A stretch of DNA of 64,000 nt, taken from positions 31,283 through 95,282 of the forward strand of contig CABYZU010000002.1 of the NCBI GenBank assembly GCA_902523495.1, written 5' to 3'. The stretch comes from an uncultured Pelagibacteraceae bacterium (GTDB taxonomy: Bacteria > Pseudomonadota > Alphaproteobacteria > Pelagibacterales > Pelagibacteraceae). The position numbers were made by a program, and so were the translations under genes. Shown in pieces: positions 17,956 to 29,859 of the stretch (within the stretch, counting starts at the first letter, position 1; each line of letters starts with the position of its first letter). The notes under the pieces are model-generated. The model was not told where the DNA came from. It saw only the letters and a list, made by a program, of their open reading frames with translations, and did no database searches.

Positions 17956-19359
17956 ATGCCCTACACACTTTACGATAAAATTTGGAAAGACCATTTAGTT
18001 CATCAGCAAGAAGATGGAACAGCACTATTGTTTGTTGATAGACATTTAGTTCATGAAGTAACTAGTCCACAAGCTTTCGAAGGATTGAGAAATTCTAAAC
18101 GTAAAGTGAGACATCCAAAATTAACATTAGCAGTTGCGGATCACAACGTTCCAACAACTGATAGATCAAAAGGTATTTCAGACCATGAATCTAAAATCCA
18201 AGTTGAAACTCTAGAGGCTAATTGTAAAGAATTTGGAATTAAACTTTTTGGAATGAGCGATAAAAGACAAGGAATTGTTCATGTAACTGGTCCCGAACAA
18301 GGCTTTACTCAACCTGGCACAGTTATTGTTTGTGGTGATAGTCATACTGCAACACATGGTGCGTTTGGTGCATTAGCGTTTGGAATTGGAACTTCAGAAG
18401 TAGAACACGTTTTAGCAACTCAAACATTAGTACAAAAAAAAGCAAAAAATTTTAGAATAAACGTTAACGGCACACTTCCATTGGGCGTTACATCCAAAGA
18501 TGTAATACTACAAATAATTGGAAAAATAGGCACTGCAGGTGGAACAGGATGTGTAATAGAATATGCAGGTGATCTAATCAAATCACTGAGCGTTGAGAAC
18601 AGAATGACAATTTGCAATATGACGATAGAAGGAGGTGCTAGAGCAGGATTAATAGCTCCAGATGAAAAGATATTTAAATATTTAGAAGGTAGACCAATGT
18701 CTCCTAAAGGAGAGGATTGGGATAAAGCTCTAGAAAATTGGAAAAATTTGAATACTGATGAGGGTGCTAAGTTTGATAAAGAAGTAAATTTAAATGCTAA
18801 TGAAATTTCACCAATGATAACTTGGGGAACGTCACCTCAAGACGTTATTACTATTGATGAAAAAGTACCAAATCCAAAAAATGAGAAGGATGAAGACAAA
18901 AAAAATTCTTTAGAAAGATCATTAAATTATATGGGTTTGAAACCAGATATGGCAGCTAAAGATATTAAGATTGATAAAGTTTTTATTGGAAGTTGTACTA
19001 ACGGTAGAATAGAGGATTTAAGAGAGGCTGCAAAAATTCTTAAAGATAAAAAAATAGCGTCTCATGTAGAAGCTATGGTTGTACCGGGGTCTGGATTAGT
19101 GAAAGAACAAGCAGAGCAAGAGGGATTGGATAAAATTTTTGTAAATTCAGGGTTTGAATGGAGAGAGCCAGGCTGTTCAATGTGTTTAGCAATGAATGCG
19201 GACAAATTAAAACCAGAAGAGAGATGTGCCTCAACATCAAATAGAAATTTTGAAGGAAGACAAGGACGAGGTGGAAGAACTCACTTAGTTAGCCCTGGCA
19301 TGGCAGCTGCAGCAGCAATCTCAGGTAACCTTGACGATGTAAGAAAATATCAAAATTAA
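17956..19359 (+). CDS. leuC: 3-isopropylmalate dehydratase large subunit
   Basis: [57 protein letters not shown]. Confidence 0.97.
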   Translation: MPYTLYDKIWKDHLVHQQEDGTALLFVDRHLVHEVTSPQAFEGLRNSKRKVRHPKLTLAVADHNVPTTDRSKGISDHESKIQVETLEANCKEFGIKLFGMSDKRQGIVHVTGPEQGFTQPGTVIVCGDSHTATHGAFGALAFGIGTSEVEHVLATQTLVQKKAKNFRINVNGTLPLGVTSKDVILQIIGKIGTAGGTGCVIEYAGDLIKSLSVENRMTICNMTIEGGARAGLIAPDEKIFKYLEGRPMSPKGEDWDKALENWKNLNTDEGAKFDKEVNLNANEISPMITWGTSPQDVITIDEKVPNPKNEKDEDKKNSLERSLNYMGLKPDMAAKDIKIDKVFIGSCTNGRIEDLREAAKILKDKKIASHVEAMVVPGSGLVKEQAEQEGLDKIFVNSGFEWREPGCSMCLAMNADKLKPEERCASTSNRNFEGRQGRGGRTHLVSPGMAAAAAISGNLDDVRKYQN

Positions 19360-19360
19360 T

Positions 19361-19966
19361 ATGCAAAAATTTAATACTTTGAAGAGTATACCGGCATATC
19401 TGCCTATAGTTAATATTGATACAGATATGATTATTCCAAAACAGTTTTTAAAGACAATTAAAAGAACTGGACTCGGTAAAAATTTATTTTTTGAGATGAG
19501 GTATGATGACAAAGGCAAAGAAATAAATGACTTTGTATTAAATCAAAAACCATACACTAATTCAAAGATTTTAATTGCTGGTAAAAATTTTGGATGTGGT
19601 TCATCAAGAGAGCATGCACCTTGGGCATTATTAGATTTTGGTATTACTAGTGTAATAAGCTCAAGTTTTGCAGACATTTTTTATAACAACTGTTTTAAAA
19701 ATGGAATTTTACCAATTATTCTTAATGATGAAAAAATTAAAGAATTATCAGAGTATGCAAAAAGAAAAGAAGAAATTTTTATAGACCTAAAGGAAGAAAA
19801 AATTATTTTTGGGAATAATGAGACAAAATTTAAAATAGACTCATTTAAAAAGAGATGTCTCTTAGAAGGATTGGACGATATAGCATTGTCTTTGAAAAAA
19901 ACGGATAAAATAAAAAATTTTGAGAAAGGTTTGAAAATTAAAAAGCCGTGGGTTTTTAATGATTAA
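19361..19966 (+). CDS. leuD: 3-isopropylmalate dehydratase small subunit
   Basis: [50 protein letters not shown]. Confidence 0.97.
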   Translation: MQKFNTLKSIPAYLPIVNIDTDMIIPKQFLKTIKRTGLGKNLFFEMRYDDKGKEINDFVLNQKPYTNSKILIAGKNFGCGSSREHAPWALLDFGITSVISSSFADIFYNNCFKNGILPIILNDEKIKELSEYAKRKEEIFIDLKEEKIIFGNNETKFKIDSFKKRCLLEGLDDIALSLKKTDKIKNFEKGLKIKKPWVFND

Positions 19967-21065
19967 ATTAAAAAAAAGAAAAATTTTATTGCTTCCCGGA
20001 GATGGAATTGGTCCAGAGGTCACTGAAGAAGTTAAAAAAATAATTAATTGGTTTAATGATAAAAAATCCTTAGGCTTTGAGACTGATGAAGAATTGGTTG
20101 GAGGTTGTTCTTATGACAAACATGGAACACCCATTACTGATGAAGTTTTTTACAAAGCATTAGAGAGTGCAGTTATAATGTTGGGGGCTGTTGGTGGACC
20201 AAAATGGGAAAGTGTAGAATTTTCAAAAAAACCAGAGAGAGCTCTATTAAAGCTGAGAAAGGAATTAAAACTTTTTGCTAACTTAAGACCAGCAATATGC
20301 TTTAAGCAATTAGTTGATGCCTCAACCTTAAAACCAGAAATAATATCAGGTTTAGATATAATGATTGTAAGGGAGTTAACCGGTGGAGTTTATTTTGGGG
20401 AGCCGAGAGGAATTAAGCCAATAGAAAATGGTGAAAGAAAAGGAGTGAATACACACACTTATACAAGCAGTGAAATTATTAGAGTTGCTAGAATTGCTTT
20501 TGATTTAGCGAGAAAAAGATCCAATAAAGTTATATCTTGTGAAAAATCTAATGTAATGGAAGCTGGACAACTTTGGAAAGAGGAAGTGCAAGCATTACAT
20601 GATAAAGATTATAAAGATGTAAATTTGAGTCATATGTTAGCAGACAATTGTGCTATGCAATTAGTTAGAAATCCAAAACAATTTGATGTAATTTTAACTG
20701 ACAATCTTTTTGGTGATATGTTATCCGACGAGGCATCAATGTTGACAGGGTCTCTTGGACTTCTTCCATCAGCATCATTAGGAGCAAAAGATAAAGACGG
20801 AGAAATGAGAGCAATGTATGAACCAATACATGGGTCAGCACCTGATATAGCAGGAAAAGGAGTGGCAAACCCAATAGCAAGTGTATTGAGTTTTGCTATG
20901 GCGCTTAAATATTCCTTAGATTTGGATAAAGAGGCTGAGGTATTAGAGAAAGCTGTACAAGATGTGTTAAATGATGGATTAAGGACAAAAGACATTCTTT
21001 CAGAGGGTATGAAAGAAGTTTCAACTTCGCAAATGGGAGATGCGATAATTTCAAAATTGCAATAA
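19959..21065 (+). CDS. leuB: 3-isopropylmalate dehydrogenase
   Basis: [58 protein letters not shown]. Confidence 0.97.
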   Translation: MIKLKKRKILLLPGDGIGPEVTEEVKKIINWFNDKKSLGFETDEELVGGCSYDKHGTPITDEVFYKALESAVIMLGAVGGPKWESVEFSKKPERALLKLRKELKLFANLRPAICFKQLVDASTLKPEIISGLDIMIVRELTGGVYFGEPRGIKPIENGERKGVNTHTYTSSEIIRVARIAFDLARKRSNKVISCEKSNVMEAGQLWKEEVQALHDKDYKDVNLSHMLADNCAMQLVRNPKQFDVILTDNLFGDMLSDEASMLTGSLGLLPSASLGAKDKDGEMRAMYEPIHGSAPDIAGKGVANPIASVLSFAMALKYSLDLDKEAEVLEKAVQDVLNDGLRTKDILSEGMKEVSTSQMGDAIISKLQ

Positions 21066-21091
21066 TTAATTAATTATTTTAAACTGATTAT

Positions 21092-22858
21092 ATGCCAAGC
21101 TATATCGCACCTGTAGAAGATATGATGTTTCTATTCGAGAAACTAAGAGACAATAAATATTATAACGAGTTAGAAAAATATAAAGATGTTAGTCCAGATC
21201 TAGTAAAAGATATACTAGAGGAGGCAGCAAAAATAAATCAAAATTTGATTTTACCACTTGCTAAGGCTGGAGATGAAAATCCTGCTGTCTTGGAGAATGG
21301 AGTTGTAAGAACACCACCCGGGTATAAAGAAGTTTATCAAAAATATATTGAAGATGGTTGGACTTCATTATGTTGTGATCCAAAATATGGCGGGCAAGGA
21401 ATGCCTAGAACAGTAAGTGCGTTTTTTGACGAAATGATATCATCAGCAAGCTTAGCATTTAAACTTTATAGTGAATTAACATTAGGTGCTTATAATTGCA
21501 TTCATCATCACGCAAGTGATGAAATAAAAAATAAATTTCTGCCTAAGATGGTTGAGGGTAAATGGAGTGGCACTATGTGTTTAACTGAACCAGTTTGTGG
21601 AACTGATTTAGGTTTACTTAAGACAAAGGCCTTAGAACAGCCAGATGGCACATATAAAATTACAGGTCAAAAGATATTTATTACCTCTGGTGATCATGAT
21701 TTAACCGAAAATATTATTCATTTAGTAATAGCTAGAGCAGCAGACTCACCTAAAGGAACAAAAGGAATAAGTTTATTTTTAGTTCCAAAATTTGTCGTAA
21801 AAGAAGATGGAACAATCGGAGCAAGAAATGGAATATCCACAGGCTCGATAGAAACAAAAATGGGTATCAAAGGTTCAGCTACGTGCGTTTTAAATTTTGA
21901 TGAGGCAACAGGTTTTATGATCGGTCCCAAAAATAAGGGATTGAGTCAAATGTTTACAATGATGAATTTAGAGAGAATAGTTGTTGGAATTCAGGGTTTA
22001 GGAATATCAGAAATTGCTTATCAGAACTCATTAAGTTATGCAAAAGATAGAAAGCAAGGAAAAAGTAATAATAATAAAACAGAAAATGGAAGTGCCGACT
22101 CAATTATTGAACATGCAGATATAAGAAAAACTTTGTTGAATATGAAATCAATTATAGAAGGAGAAAGAGCATTATGTTTTTGGTTGTCACAACAAACTGA
22201 AGTTAGCCTAAATCATAATGATCAAAAAATTAGACAAGACGCTTCTGATATGGTGTCATTGATGACACCAGTCGTAAAATCTTTATTTTCAGACTTGGGA
22301 ATGGAAATTACCAGTGATGCTATGCAAATATTTGGTGGATATGGTTATACAAAAGATCAAGGTATTGAACAACTGTATAGAGATAACAGGATTACGCCAA
22401 TTTATGAAGGGACAAATTCAGTTCAGGCAGCTGATTTAGTTTTCAGAAAATTATCAAATAAAAACGGTAATGTAATTGATAAGTTTTTAGATCTAATTAA
22501 ATTTGAGGCTAATTCAAATAATGAAAATGTGAAGCCATTTATTAAACAATTTAATCACTATATAGACATCCTTTCAAAGTTTAGTGAATGGACAATTGAG
22601 AAGACCAAAACTAATAGAGATGATGTAAGTGCAGCTGCAAATGATTACCTAAAAACTTTGGGATATGTGTCATTAGCTTTTGCATGGGTTAAAGTACTTA
22701 ATGTAAGTTTTAAAGATTATGAAGAAAATAAAAAGTTTTACGACAATAAAATAAATACTGCCAAGTTTTATTTTGATAAAGTTCTACCTAGAGCTGAACA
22801 GCACTTTAAATCTGCTATTTCAGGAAGCTCAAATATTATGAACTTTAAATTTAACTAA
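21092..22858 (+). CDS. dmdC: Acyl-CoA dehydrogenase, DmdC-like (3-methylmercaptopropionyl-CoA dehydrogenase candidate)
   Basis: ~588 aa long-form acyl-CoA dehydrogenase (MCLTEPVCGTDLGL, QIFGGYGYTKDQGIEQLYRDNRITPIYEGTNSVQA), next to dmdA. Substrate inferred from context. Confidence 0.75.
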   Translation: MPSYIAPVEDMMFLFEKLRDNKYYNELEKYKDVSPDLVKDILEEAAKINQNLILPLAKAGDENPAVLENGVVRTPPGYKEVYQKYIEDGWTSLCCDPKYGGQGMPRTVSAFFDEMISSASLAFKLYSELTLGAYNCIHHHASDEIKNKFLPKMVEGKWSGTMCLTEPVCGTDLGLLKTKALEQPDGTYKITGQKIFITSGDHDLTENIIHLVIARAADSPKGTKGISLFLVPKFVVKEDGTIGARNGISTGSIETKMGIKGSATCVLNFDEATGFMIGPKNKGLSQMFTMMNLERIVVGIQGLGISEIAYQNSLSYAKDRKQGKSNNNKTENGSADSIIEHADIRKTLLNMKSIIEGERALCFWLSQQTEVSLNHNDQKIRQDASDMVSLMTPVVKSLFSDLGMEITSDAMQIFGGYGYTKDQGIEQLYRDNRITPIYEGTNSVQAADLVFRKLSNKNGNVIDKFLDLIKFEANSNNENVKPFIKQFNHYIDILSKFSEWTIEKTKTNRDDVSAAANDYLKTLGYVSLAFAWVKVLNVSFKDYEENKKFYDNKINTAKFYFDKVLPRAEQHFKSAISGSSNIMNFKFN

Positions 22859-22859
22859 A

Positions 22860-24479
22860 ATGAGTTCTTACAATACCGATTTAGATAAAAATGCAGCTAA
22901 TTACGTTCCTCTTACACCTTTAACTTTTATTAAGAGAGCTAAAGAGATTTATCCAGACTATGAAGCTTTAATTTACGAGGACCGAAAATATTCATGGGCA
23001 GAGGTTTACAAACGAACAGTTAAGTTTGCGAGTGCCTTAAACAATATTGGTATCGGAAAAGGAGATACTGTATCTTTTTTAGCATTTAACACTCCTGAAA
23101 TCTTTGAAGGTCATTACTCTGTACCAATGACAGGCGCAGTGCTAAACACAATCAATATAAGATTGGATGCTAAAACAATAGCTTATATTTTAGATCATAG
23201 TGAAGCTAAAGTTTTAGTAGTAGATCGACAGCTACATATTGAAGTGAAAAAAGCTCTTGGTATTTTAAAAAGAAAAATCATAATTATTGATATTAATGAC
23301 GAACATGCGGATCAATCAAAATGTGAAAAAATAGGTGAATTAGAGTATGAAAGTTTTTTAAATACAGGTGACGAAAACTATGATTGGAAAATGCCAGAGG
23401 ATGAATGGCAAGCGATTTCTCTAAGCTATACTTCAGGTACAACTGGCAATCCAAAAGGTGTTGTCTACCATCACAGAGGCTCCTATTTAATGTCAACTGG
23501 AAGTGCAGTAGCTTGGAATATGCCTAACAGACTTAATTTCTTAACTATTGTACCAATGTTTCACTGTAATGGATGGGGTTATCCTTGGACTGTTCCTATG
23601 TTGAATGGAAGAACTATTTGTTTAAGAAATATTGATGTAAAGAAAATTTTTAATTTGATTGATGAGCACAACATAACTCACTTTGGTGGAGCACCAATAG
23701 TTTTAAATATGATCACAGGTGCACCAGATGCTGATAAAAAGAAGTTAAAAAACAAAGTTTATGTGCTTACAGCAGGCGCACCACCACCAAGTATAATTTT
23801 TAAAAAAATGAATGAACTTGGATTTGAAGTAATGCATGTATATGGTTTAACAGAAACTTATGGACATGTGACCCAGTGTGCATGGAATGATGCTTGGAAT
23901 AAATTCGACGAAGAAAAACAAAATGAGATTAAAGCCAGACAAGGAGTTAGGTATCCAAACACTGAAGGAATAACTGTAATGAATCCTGAAACAATGAAAG
24001 AGGTACCCAAAGATGGAAAAACAATTGGAGAAATTATGATTAAAGGAAACATAGTTATGAAAGGTTATTTTAAAGATAAAGATGCAACCAGCAAAGCTAT
24101 GCACGGTGGCTGGTTTCATTCTGGTGATTTAGCTGTAATTCACCCCGATGGTTACGTTAAAATTCAAGATAGATCTAAAGATATTATAATTTCTGGTGGT
24201 GAAAATATATCCTCCATAGAAATTGAAAATACTTTGGCAAAACATCCATCTGTATCTATTGCTGCTGTAGTTGCAAAACCAGATGAAAAATGGGGAGAAG
24301 TTCCATGTGCATTTATCGAAATGGTAAAAGATAAACCTGTGACAGAGAAAGAATTAATAAGTTTTTGTAAGGAAACTCTTGCTGGATTTAAGGTGCCCAA
24401 ACAAGTTGTTTTTTGCGAGCTACCAAAAACATCAACAGGAAAAATTCAAAAATTTGAATTAAGAAAAAATTTTAGGTAG
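22860..24479 (+). CDS. dmdB: Acyl-CoA ligase, DmdB-like (3-methylmercaptopropionyl-CoA ligase candidate)
   Basis: AMP-binding SYTSGTTGNPKGVVYHHRG, VYGLTETYG, HSGDLAVIHPDGYVKIQDRSKDIIISGGENISS, PKTSTGKIQKF; genomic context. Confidence 0.75.
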   Translation: MSSYNTDLDKNAANYVPLTPLTFIKRAKEIYPDYEALIYEDRKYSWAEVYKRTVKFASALNNIGIGKGDTVSFLAFNTPEIFEGHYSVPMTGAVLNTINIRLDAKTIAYILDHSEAKVLVVDRQLHIEVKKALGILKRKIIIIDINDEHADQSKCEKIGELEYESFLNTGDENYDWKMPEDEWQAISLSYTSGTTGNPKGVVYHHRGSYLMSTGSAVAWNMPNRLNFLTIVPMFHCNGWGYPWTVPMLNGRTICLRNIDVKKIFNLIDEHNITHFGGAPIVLNMITGAPDADKKKLKNKVYVLTAGAPPPSIIFKKMNELGFEVMHVYGLTETYGHVTQCAWNDAWNKFDEEKQNEIKARQGVRYPNTEGITVMNPETMKEVPKDGKTIGEIMIKGNIVMKGYFKDKDATSKAMHGGWFHSGDLAVIHPDGYVKIQDRSKDIIISGGENISSIEIENTLAKHPSVSIAAVVAKPDEKWGEVPCAFIEMVKDKPVTEKELISFCKETLAGFKVPKQVVFCELPKTSTGKIQKFELRKNFR

Positions 24480-24483
24480 ATAA

Positions 24484-25260
24484 TTGATATTTCAAATAGA
24501 TGATAAAAAAATTCACGCATCTGATTCAGGTCAAGGCATAGATAATCAAAAACAAACAATAGTTTTTCTTCACGGGAGTGGTCTTTCCCATATTGTATGG
24601 TCTCTTACTGAGCAATTTTTTTCAAACAAAAATTTCAATGTACTCTCTTTAGATTTACCTGGACATGGAAGCTCAGATGGACCTTGTTTAGAAAGTATTG
24701 AGAAAATTGCTGATTGGTTAGAGGATGTATTTGATAAATTGAAATTAAAAAATTTAATTTTAGTTGGTCACTCACAAGGATGTCTTGAAATATTAGAATA
24801 TATTTATAGATACAAAGATAAAATTGCTAAAGCAGTTTTTGTTGGTGGATCGAATAAAATGCCTGTTCATCCTGATTTGATAAAGCTAGCTCAAAATGGT
24901 GATTCTGATGCAGTTAAGTTAATGATGAAGTGGGGCTATGAGGGTTCGAAAAAATTTATCGGGGGAAATCCAGTTGAAAAAATAATTCAATCGCCAAGAG
25001 ATATTAGTGAAATTTTAGCAACTGATTTAAATGCCTGTAATAATTATGCAAATGGAATAGAGGCAGCAAAGACCATTAAATGTCCAACAATGTTTATATT
25101 GGGTGGACTGGACAAGATGGTTAATTTGGAACATGCAATGAAATTTGCGAACTCGGTTAAGGACTCAAGTATCCACATAATTCATGGATCTGGACATATG
25201 ATTATGATTGAAAAAGCTTTTGAAATGAGAGAAAAGATCTTAGAATTTTTAAAAAAATGA
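24484..25260 (+). CDS. Alpha/beta hydrolase within the DMSP block
   Basis: TTG start; [54 protein letters not shown]. Confidence 0.85.
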   Translation: MIFQIDDKKIHASDSGQGIDNQKQTIVFLHGSGLSHIVWSLTEQFFSNKNFNVLSLDLPGHGSSDGPCLESIEKIADWLEDVFDKLKLKNLILVGHSQGCLEILEYIYRYKDKIAKAVFVGGSNKMPVHPDLIKLAQNGDSDAVKLMMKWGYEGSKKFIGGNPVEKIIQSPRDISEILATDLNACNNYANGIEAAKTIKCPTMFILGGLDKMVNLEHAMKFANSVKDSSIHIIHGSGHMIMIEKAFEMREKILEFLKK

Positions 25261-26366
25261 GAAACTTTCCAATTGTTAAATCAAGAAGATTAAGAAGCAC
25301 GCCTTATACAGATAGAATTGAGGCTCATGGAGTAAGTAGTTACACTGTATATAACCATATGTTATTGCCAGCTTCTTTTAAGTCTTTAGAGTCTGATTAT
25401 CACCACTTAAAAAAATTTGTTCAAGTGTGGGATGTTGCAGCTGAAAGACAAGTTGAAATTTCTGGCAAAGACTCTGCTAAGTTAGTTCAATTGATGACAT
25501 GTAGAGACTTATCTAATTCAAAAGTAGGTAGATGTTATTATGCGCCTTTGGTAGATCATAAAGGCCTTTTAGTAAATGACCCAATCATAAATAAATTAGC
25601 AGATGATAAGTGGTGGTTATCTATTGCGGACTCAGATGTTATCTTTTTTGCAAAGGGACTCGCAGCTGGAAAAAAACTTGAAGTTGAAATTAGTGAACCA
25701 AACGTGAATATTCTTGCAGTACAAGGACCTTTGTCAGATGATTTAATGGCAAAATTATTTGGTGAGAAAATTAGAGAGTTAAAATTTTTTAATTTTCAAT
25801 ATTTAGAATTTAAGGGTAAACAATATTTTATTGCCAGATCTGGATGGTCAAAACAAAGTGGTTTTGAAATTTACGTTGAAGATAATTTAGCTGGTCAGGA
25901 TCTGTATGATTATTTATTTGAACTAGGAAAAGAATTTAATGTAAGAGCAGGATGCCCAAATTTAATAGAGAGAATAGAGTCAGCACTCTTATCTTACGGT
26001 AATGACTTTGATAATAGAGATAATCCTTTTGAGGCAAATTTTGATAAGTTTATTAATTTGGACAGCAATGTTGATTTTATTGGAAAAGAAAAATTGAAAA
26101 AAATTCAGCAAAAAGGAATTGAAAGAAAATTAATGGGAGTAAAAATTGATCATGATAAGATCGATATGTATTGTGAAAAGACATTACTGGATGATGAAAA
26201 TAATATTGTGGGTTATGTAAGATCTGCAGCATATTCACCTACTTTCAAAAAAGTAATAGGTATTGCTATGATTAATAAACCCTATTGGGACACCAAAACC
26301 CAATTTAAGATAGATATTGGTGAAAAAATATTTGTTGGAAAAATTTGCGATTTACCTTTCATTTAG
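25257..26366 (+). CDS. dmdA: Dimethylsulfoniopropionate demethylase (GcvT-fold, DmdA)
   Basis: ~369-aa GcvT-family protein with N-terminal [32 protein letters not shown], as I recall for Pelagibacter Dmd[19 protein letters not shown]. Confidence 0.85.
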   Translation: MRNFPIVKSRRLRSTPYTDRIEAHGVSSYTVYNHMLLPASFKSLESDYHHLKKFVQVWDVAAERQVEISGKDSAKLVQLMTCRDLSNSKVGRCYYAPLVDHKGLLVNDPIINKLADDKWWLSIADSDVIFFAKGLAAGKKLEVEISEPNVNILAVQGPLSDDLMAKLFGEKIRELKFFNFQYLEFKGKQYFIARSGWSKQSGFEIYVEDNLAGQDLYDYLFELGKEFNVRAGCPNLIERIESALLSYGNDFDNRDNPFEANFDKFINLDSNVDFIGKEKLKKIQQKGIERKLMGVKIDHDKIDMYCEKTLLDDENNIVGYVRSAAYSPTFKKVIGIAMINKPYWDTKTQFKIDIGEKIFVGKICDLPFI

Positions 26367-26381
26367 TGTAAAAGTTACATC

Positions 26382-27389
26382 ATGAATATTGCATTAGTAG
26401 GCGCGACTGGAAATGTTGGAAGAAAAACTTTAGAAGTTCTTGAAACAAAAAAGATTTCTATTGATAATCTTTATTTAGTTGCCTCACCAAAAAGCGTAGG
26501 AAAAAAAATTAAATTTCAAGGAAAAGAAATTGAGGTCTATAATTTAGAAAATTTTGATTTTTCAAAAGTGAATATCGCTTTTTTTGCAGCGGGGGGAAAA
26601 ATTTCAGAAAAATTTGCAGAAAAAGCAGCAAAGTATTGTTTGGTAATTGACAACTCAAGCTTTTTTAGAATGGACCCAGATGTTCCTTTAGTGGTTCCTC
26701 AAGTTAATTCAGATGATTTGAATAATATTAAAAAAAATATTATCGCAAATCCAAACTGTTCAACAGCACAATTAGTTATTGCCTTAAAACCATTACATGA
26801 TCTTTTTGTAATTAAAAGAATTGTTGTTTCTACATATCAATCAGTTTCAGGAGCTGGTAAAGCACCAATGGATGAGTTATTTGAACAAACTGAACTAGTT
26901 TTAGGTGGTAAAAATATTAATTCTAAAAATTTTACAAAACAAATAGCTTTTAATGCAATTCCGCATATCGATGTTTTTTCTGATGATGGTTATACAAAAG
27001 AGGAATTGAAAATGAGGAATGAGACTAAAAAAATTTTAGATGATAAAATTGACCTTACAGCAACCTGCGTAAGATTACCAATTTCTGTTTCTCACTCAGA
27101 ATCAGTGAATCTTCAATTTAAAAAATCTTTTTCTTTAGAAAAAGTAAGAGAGGTATTGAATAATTTTGAAGGCTGCAAAGTGATTGATGAAAGAGCTGAT
27201 GGTGGATACATGACACCGCTAGAAGCAGAGGGAAAAAATGAAACATTTATTTCAAGAATAAGAGAAGATAAAACTATTGATAATGGATTAAATTTATGGA
27301 TTGTATCTGATAACCTTTTAAGAGGAGCAGCTTTAAATGCAGTTGAAATAGCAGAAACATTAATTAAAAATAATTTTTATGGAAAATAA
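26382..27389 (+). CDS. asd: Aspartate-semialdehyde dehydrogenase
   Basis: VGATGNVGRKTLEVLE, NPNCSTAQLV active-site Cys, TYQSVSGAGK, CVRLPISVSHSESV. Confidence 0.96.
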   Translation: MNIALVGATGNVGRKTLEVLETKKISIDNLYLVASPKSVGKKIKFQGKEIEVYNLENFDFSKVNIAFFAAGGKISEKFAEKAAKYCLVIDNSSFFRMDPDVPLVVPQVNSDDLNNIKKNIIANPNCSTAQLVIALKPLHDLFVIKRIVVSTYQSVSGAGKAPMDELFEQTELVLGGKNINSKNFTKQIAFNAIPHIDVFSDDGYTKEELKMRNETKKILDDKIDLTATCVRLPISVSHSESVNLQFKKSFSLEKVREVLNNFEGCKVIDERADGGYMTPLEAEGKNETFISRIREDKTIDNGLNLWIVSDNLLRGAALNAVEIAETLIKNNFYGK

Positions 27390-27762
27390 ACCTCCTTTAT
27401 CTCCGCATATACAAGTTTATAGATGGCAAATCTCATCTTTAGTTTCTATCTCTCACAGAATAACAGGAATAATAAACATTATTGCAATTACTTTAATTTG
27501 TTTATGGATTTCTTTAATATTTCTTGGTGAAAGCAAATATGAAACTATTAATTTATTGTTAAATTCACCAGTTGGAAAATTTATTATCTTGGGAGTTACA
27601 TGGTCTTTTTCATTTCAAATTTTAAGTGAAATTAGACACTTGATTATGGATCTCGGTTATGGATTTGAACTTAGGACAACTAAGATATCTGGTCTAATAG
27701 TAATTTTTGGGTCAGTAATTTTAACTATAATTTTTTTTATAATAGGAAAAACTTTTATTTAA
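27379..27762 (+). CDS. sdhC: Succinate dehydrogenase cytochrome b556 subunit
   Basis: RPLSPHIQVY-like start (PPLSPHIQVYRWQISSLVSISHRITG); first of sdhCDAB. Confidence 0.93.
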   Translation: MENKPPLSPHIQVYRWQISSLVSISHRITGIINIIAITLICLWISLIFLGESKYETINLLLNSPVGKFIILGVTWSFSFQILSEIRHLIMDLGYGFELRTTKISGLIVIFGSVILTIIFFIIGKTFI

Positions 27763-27763
27763 T

Positions 27764-28087
27764 ATGATAACTGCAACAAAAAAATGGATTTTTTTAAAAA
27801 TAAGTGGAGCTCTACTAATTCCATTAATGACATGGTTTATTTTGAATTTAATAAAAATCTATGATCAAGATTACTCAAATCTAGTAGCTTTTTTTACAAA
27901 TCCTTTCTCGAAATTTTTGTTTAGTATCTTTATTATTAATGCTTACTTTTTCTCAGCCTTGAGTATTAGTGAGGTTTTTGAGGATTATATAAAAAATGAT
28001 AAAATCAAAAATGTCGCAAATAAGCTTTTATATGCTTCAACTGTAGCAATTCCATTAATTACAATTATATTAATCATATATATATGA
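27764..28087 (+). CDS. sdhD: Succinate dehydrogenase membrane anchor subunit
   Basis: Three-helix small membrane protein between sdhC and sdhA. Confidence 0.87.
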   Translation: MITATKKWIFLKISGALLIPLMTWFILNLIKIYDQDYSNLVAFFTNPFSKFLFSIFIINAYFFSALSISEVFEDYIKNDKIKNVANKLLYASTVAIPLITIILIIYI

Positions 28088-29859
28088 GTTCATATAAAAT
28101 AATTGATCACGAATACGACGTAGTTGTTTTAGGCGCTGGAGGCTCAGGTCTAAGAGCTGCTGTTGGGTTAAGCGAAGCAGGATTAAAGACTGCATGTATT
28201 TCGAAAGTATTCCCAACTAGAAGTCATACCTCTGCTGCACAAGGAGGAATTTCTGCTGCTCTTGGAAACATGGGTGAGGATGATTGGCGATGGCACATGT
28301 ATGATACTGTAAAAGGTGCAGATTGGTTAGGTGACCAAGACAGCATTGAGTATCTTTGTAAAGAGGCCCCTAAAGCTGTTATTGAATTAGAAAAATATGG
28401 TGTTCCTTTTAGTAGAACGGATGACGGAAAAATTTATCAGAGACCTTTTGGGGGAATGACCAAAGATTACGGAAATGGAATAGTTCAAAGAACTTGCGCT
28501 GCAGCAGATAGAACTGGGCACGCAATTTTACACACACTCTACGGGCAAGCTTTAAAACACCGAACTGAATTTTTTATTGAATATTTTGCTCTAGATCTGT
28601 TAATGAAAGATGGAGAGTGCAAAGGTTTAATTGCTTGGAACTTAAACGATGGAACAATACATAGATTTAGATCTCATACGGTGATTATAGCCACTGGTGG
28701 ATATGGTAAAGTATATTATTCAGCGACATCAGCTCATACTTGTACAGGAGATGGAAATGCGATGGTTCTAAGAGCAGGCTTACCATTACAAGATATGGAG
28801 TTTGTACAATTTCATCCAACAGGAATTTATGGGCACGGAACATTAATTACAGAGGGTGCAAGAGGTGAAGGAGGGTATCTTACAAATTCTAAAGGTGAAA
28901 GATTTATGGAAAGATATGCACCTAAAGCTAAAGATTTAGCATCTCGAGATGTTGTTAGTCGATCTATGTCTATTGAAATTAATGAGGGTAGAGGTGTTGG
29001 TAAAGATCAAGATCACGTTCACTTAAATTTAAATCACCTTGATAAAGAAATTATAGAAAGCAGATTACCAGGTATAACAGAGGCAGCAAGATTATTTGCT
29101 AATGTTGACGTTACCAAGGAACCAATACCAGTTGTACCAACTGTTCATTATAACATGGGTGGAATACCTACTAATTATAAAGCAGAAGTATTAACTGTAA
29201 ATGGTTCTGAAAAAACAGTTCCTGGACTAATGGCAATTGGAGAGGCTGCCTGTGTTTCAGTTCATGGAGCTAATAGATTAGGCTCGAACTCTTTAATAGA
29301 TCTTGTTGTTTTTGGAAGAGCTGCAGCAAAAAGAGCTGCTGAATTAATTAAACCTGGTATGCCACATGAAGAAATTAGTGAGACGGAGACACAAAAATGT
29401 TTAGATCGTTTCGATAAAATTAGAAATTCTGAAGGCAATGTTGGTACTGCTGAATTAAGATTGTCTATGCAGAAGACTATGCAATCAAAATGCGCTGTAT
29501 TTAGAACAGAAAAAACTCTTAAAGAGGGTGTTAATGAAATTAAAAAAACATTTAATGGTTTAAACTCTATTTCTGTTAAGGATAAATCTTTGATATTTAA
29601 TACTGATTTAGTCGAGACCTTAGAATTTGATAATCTAATTAGACAAGCAGTAGTAACGGTTGATTCTGCCTATAATAGAAAAGAAAGTAGAGGAGCACAT
29701 GCGAGAGAAGATTATCCTAAAAGAGATGATGATAAATTTATGCAACACACTCTAGCTTGGTGTGACGGAAAGAATACAAAAATAAGTTATAGAGATGTCC
29801 ATAAATCTACATTAACTAATGATGTACAATATTTTCCGCCTCAGGAAAGAGTTTATTAA
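28084..29859 (+). CDS. sdhA: Succinate dehydrogenase flavoprotein subunit
   Basis: [72 protein letters not shown]. Confidence 0.98.
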   Translation: MSSYKIIDHEYDVVVLGAGGSGLRAAVGLSEAGLKTACISKVFPTRSHTSAAQGGISAALGNMGEDDWRWHMYDTVKGADWLGDQDSIEYLCKEAPKAVIELEKYGVPFSRTDDGKIYQRPFGGMTKDYGNGIVQRTCAAADRTGHAILHTLYGQALKHRTEFFIEYFALDLLMKDGECKGLIAWNLNDGTIHRFRSHTVIIATGGYGKVYYSATSAHTCTGDGNAMVLRAGLPLQDMEFVQFHPTGIYGHGTLITEGARGEGGYLTNSKGERFMERYAPKAKDLASRDVVSRSMSIEINEGRGVGKDQDHVHLNLNHLDKEIIESRLPGITEAARLFANVDVTKEPIPVVPTVHYNMGGIPTNYKAEVLTVNGSEKTVPGLMAIGEAACVSVHGANRLGSNSLIDLVVFGRAAAKRAAELIKPGMPHEEISETETQKCLDRFDKIRNSEGNVGTAELRLSMQKTMQSKCAVFRTEKTLKEGVNEIKKTFNGLNSISVKDKSLIFNTDLVETLEFDNLIRQAVVTVDSAYNRKESRGAHAREDYPKRDDDKFMQHTLAWCDGKNTKISYRDVHKSTLTNDVQYFPPQERVY

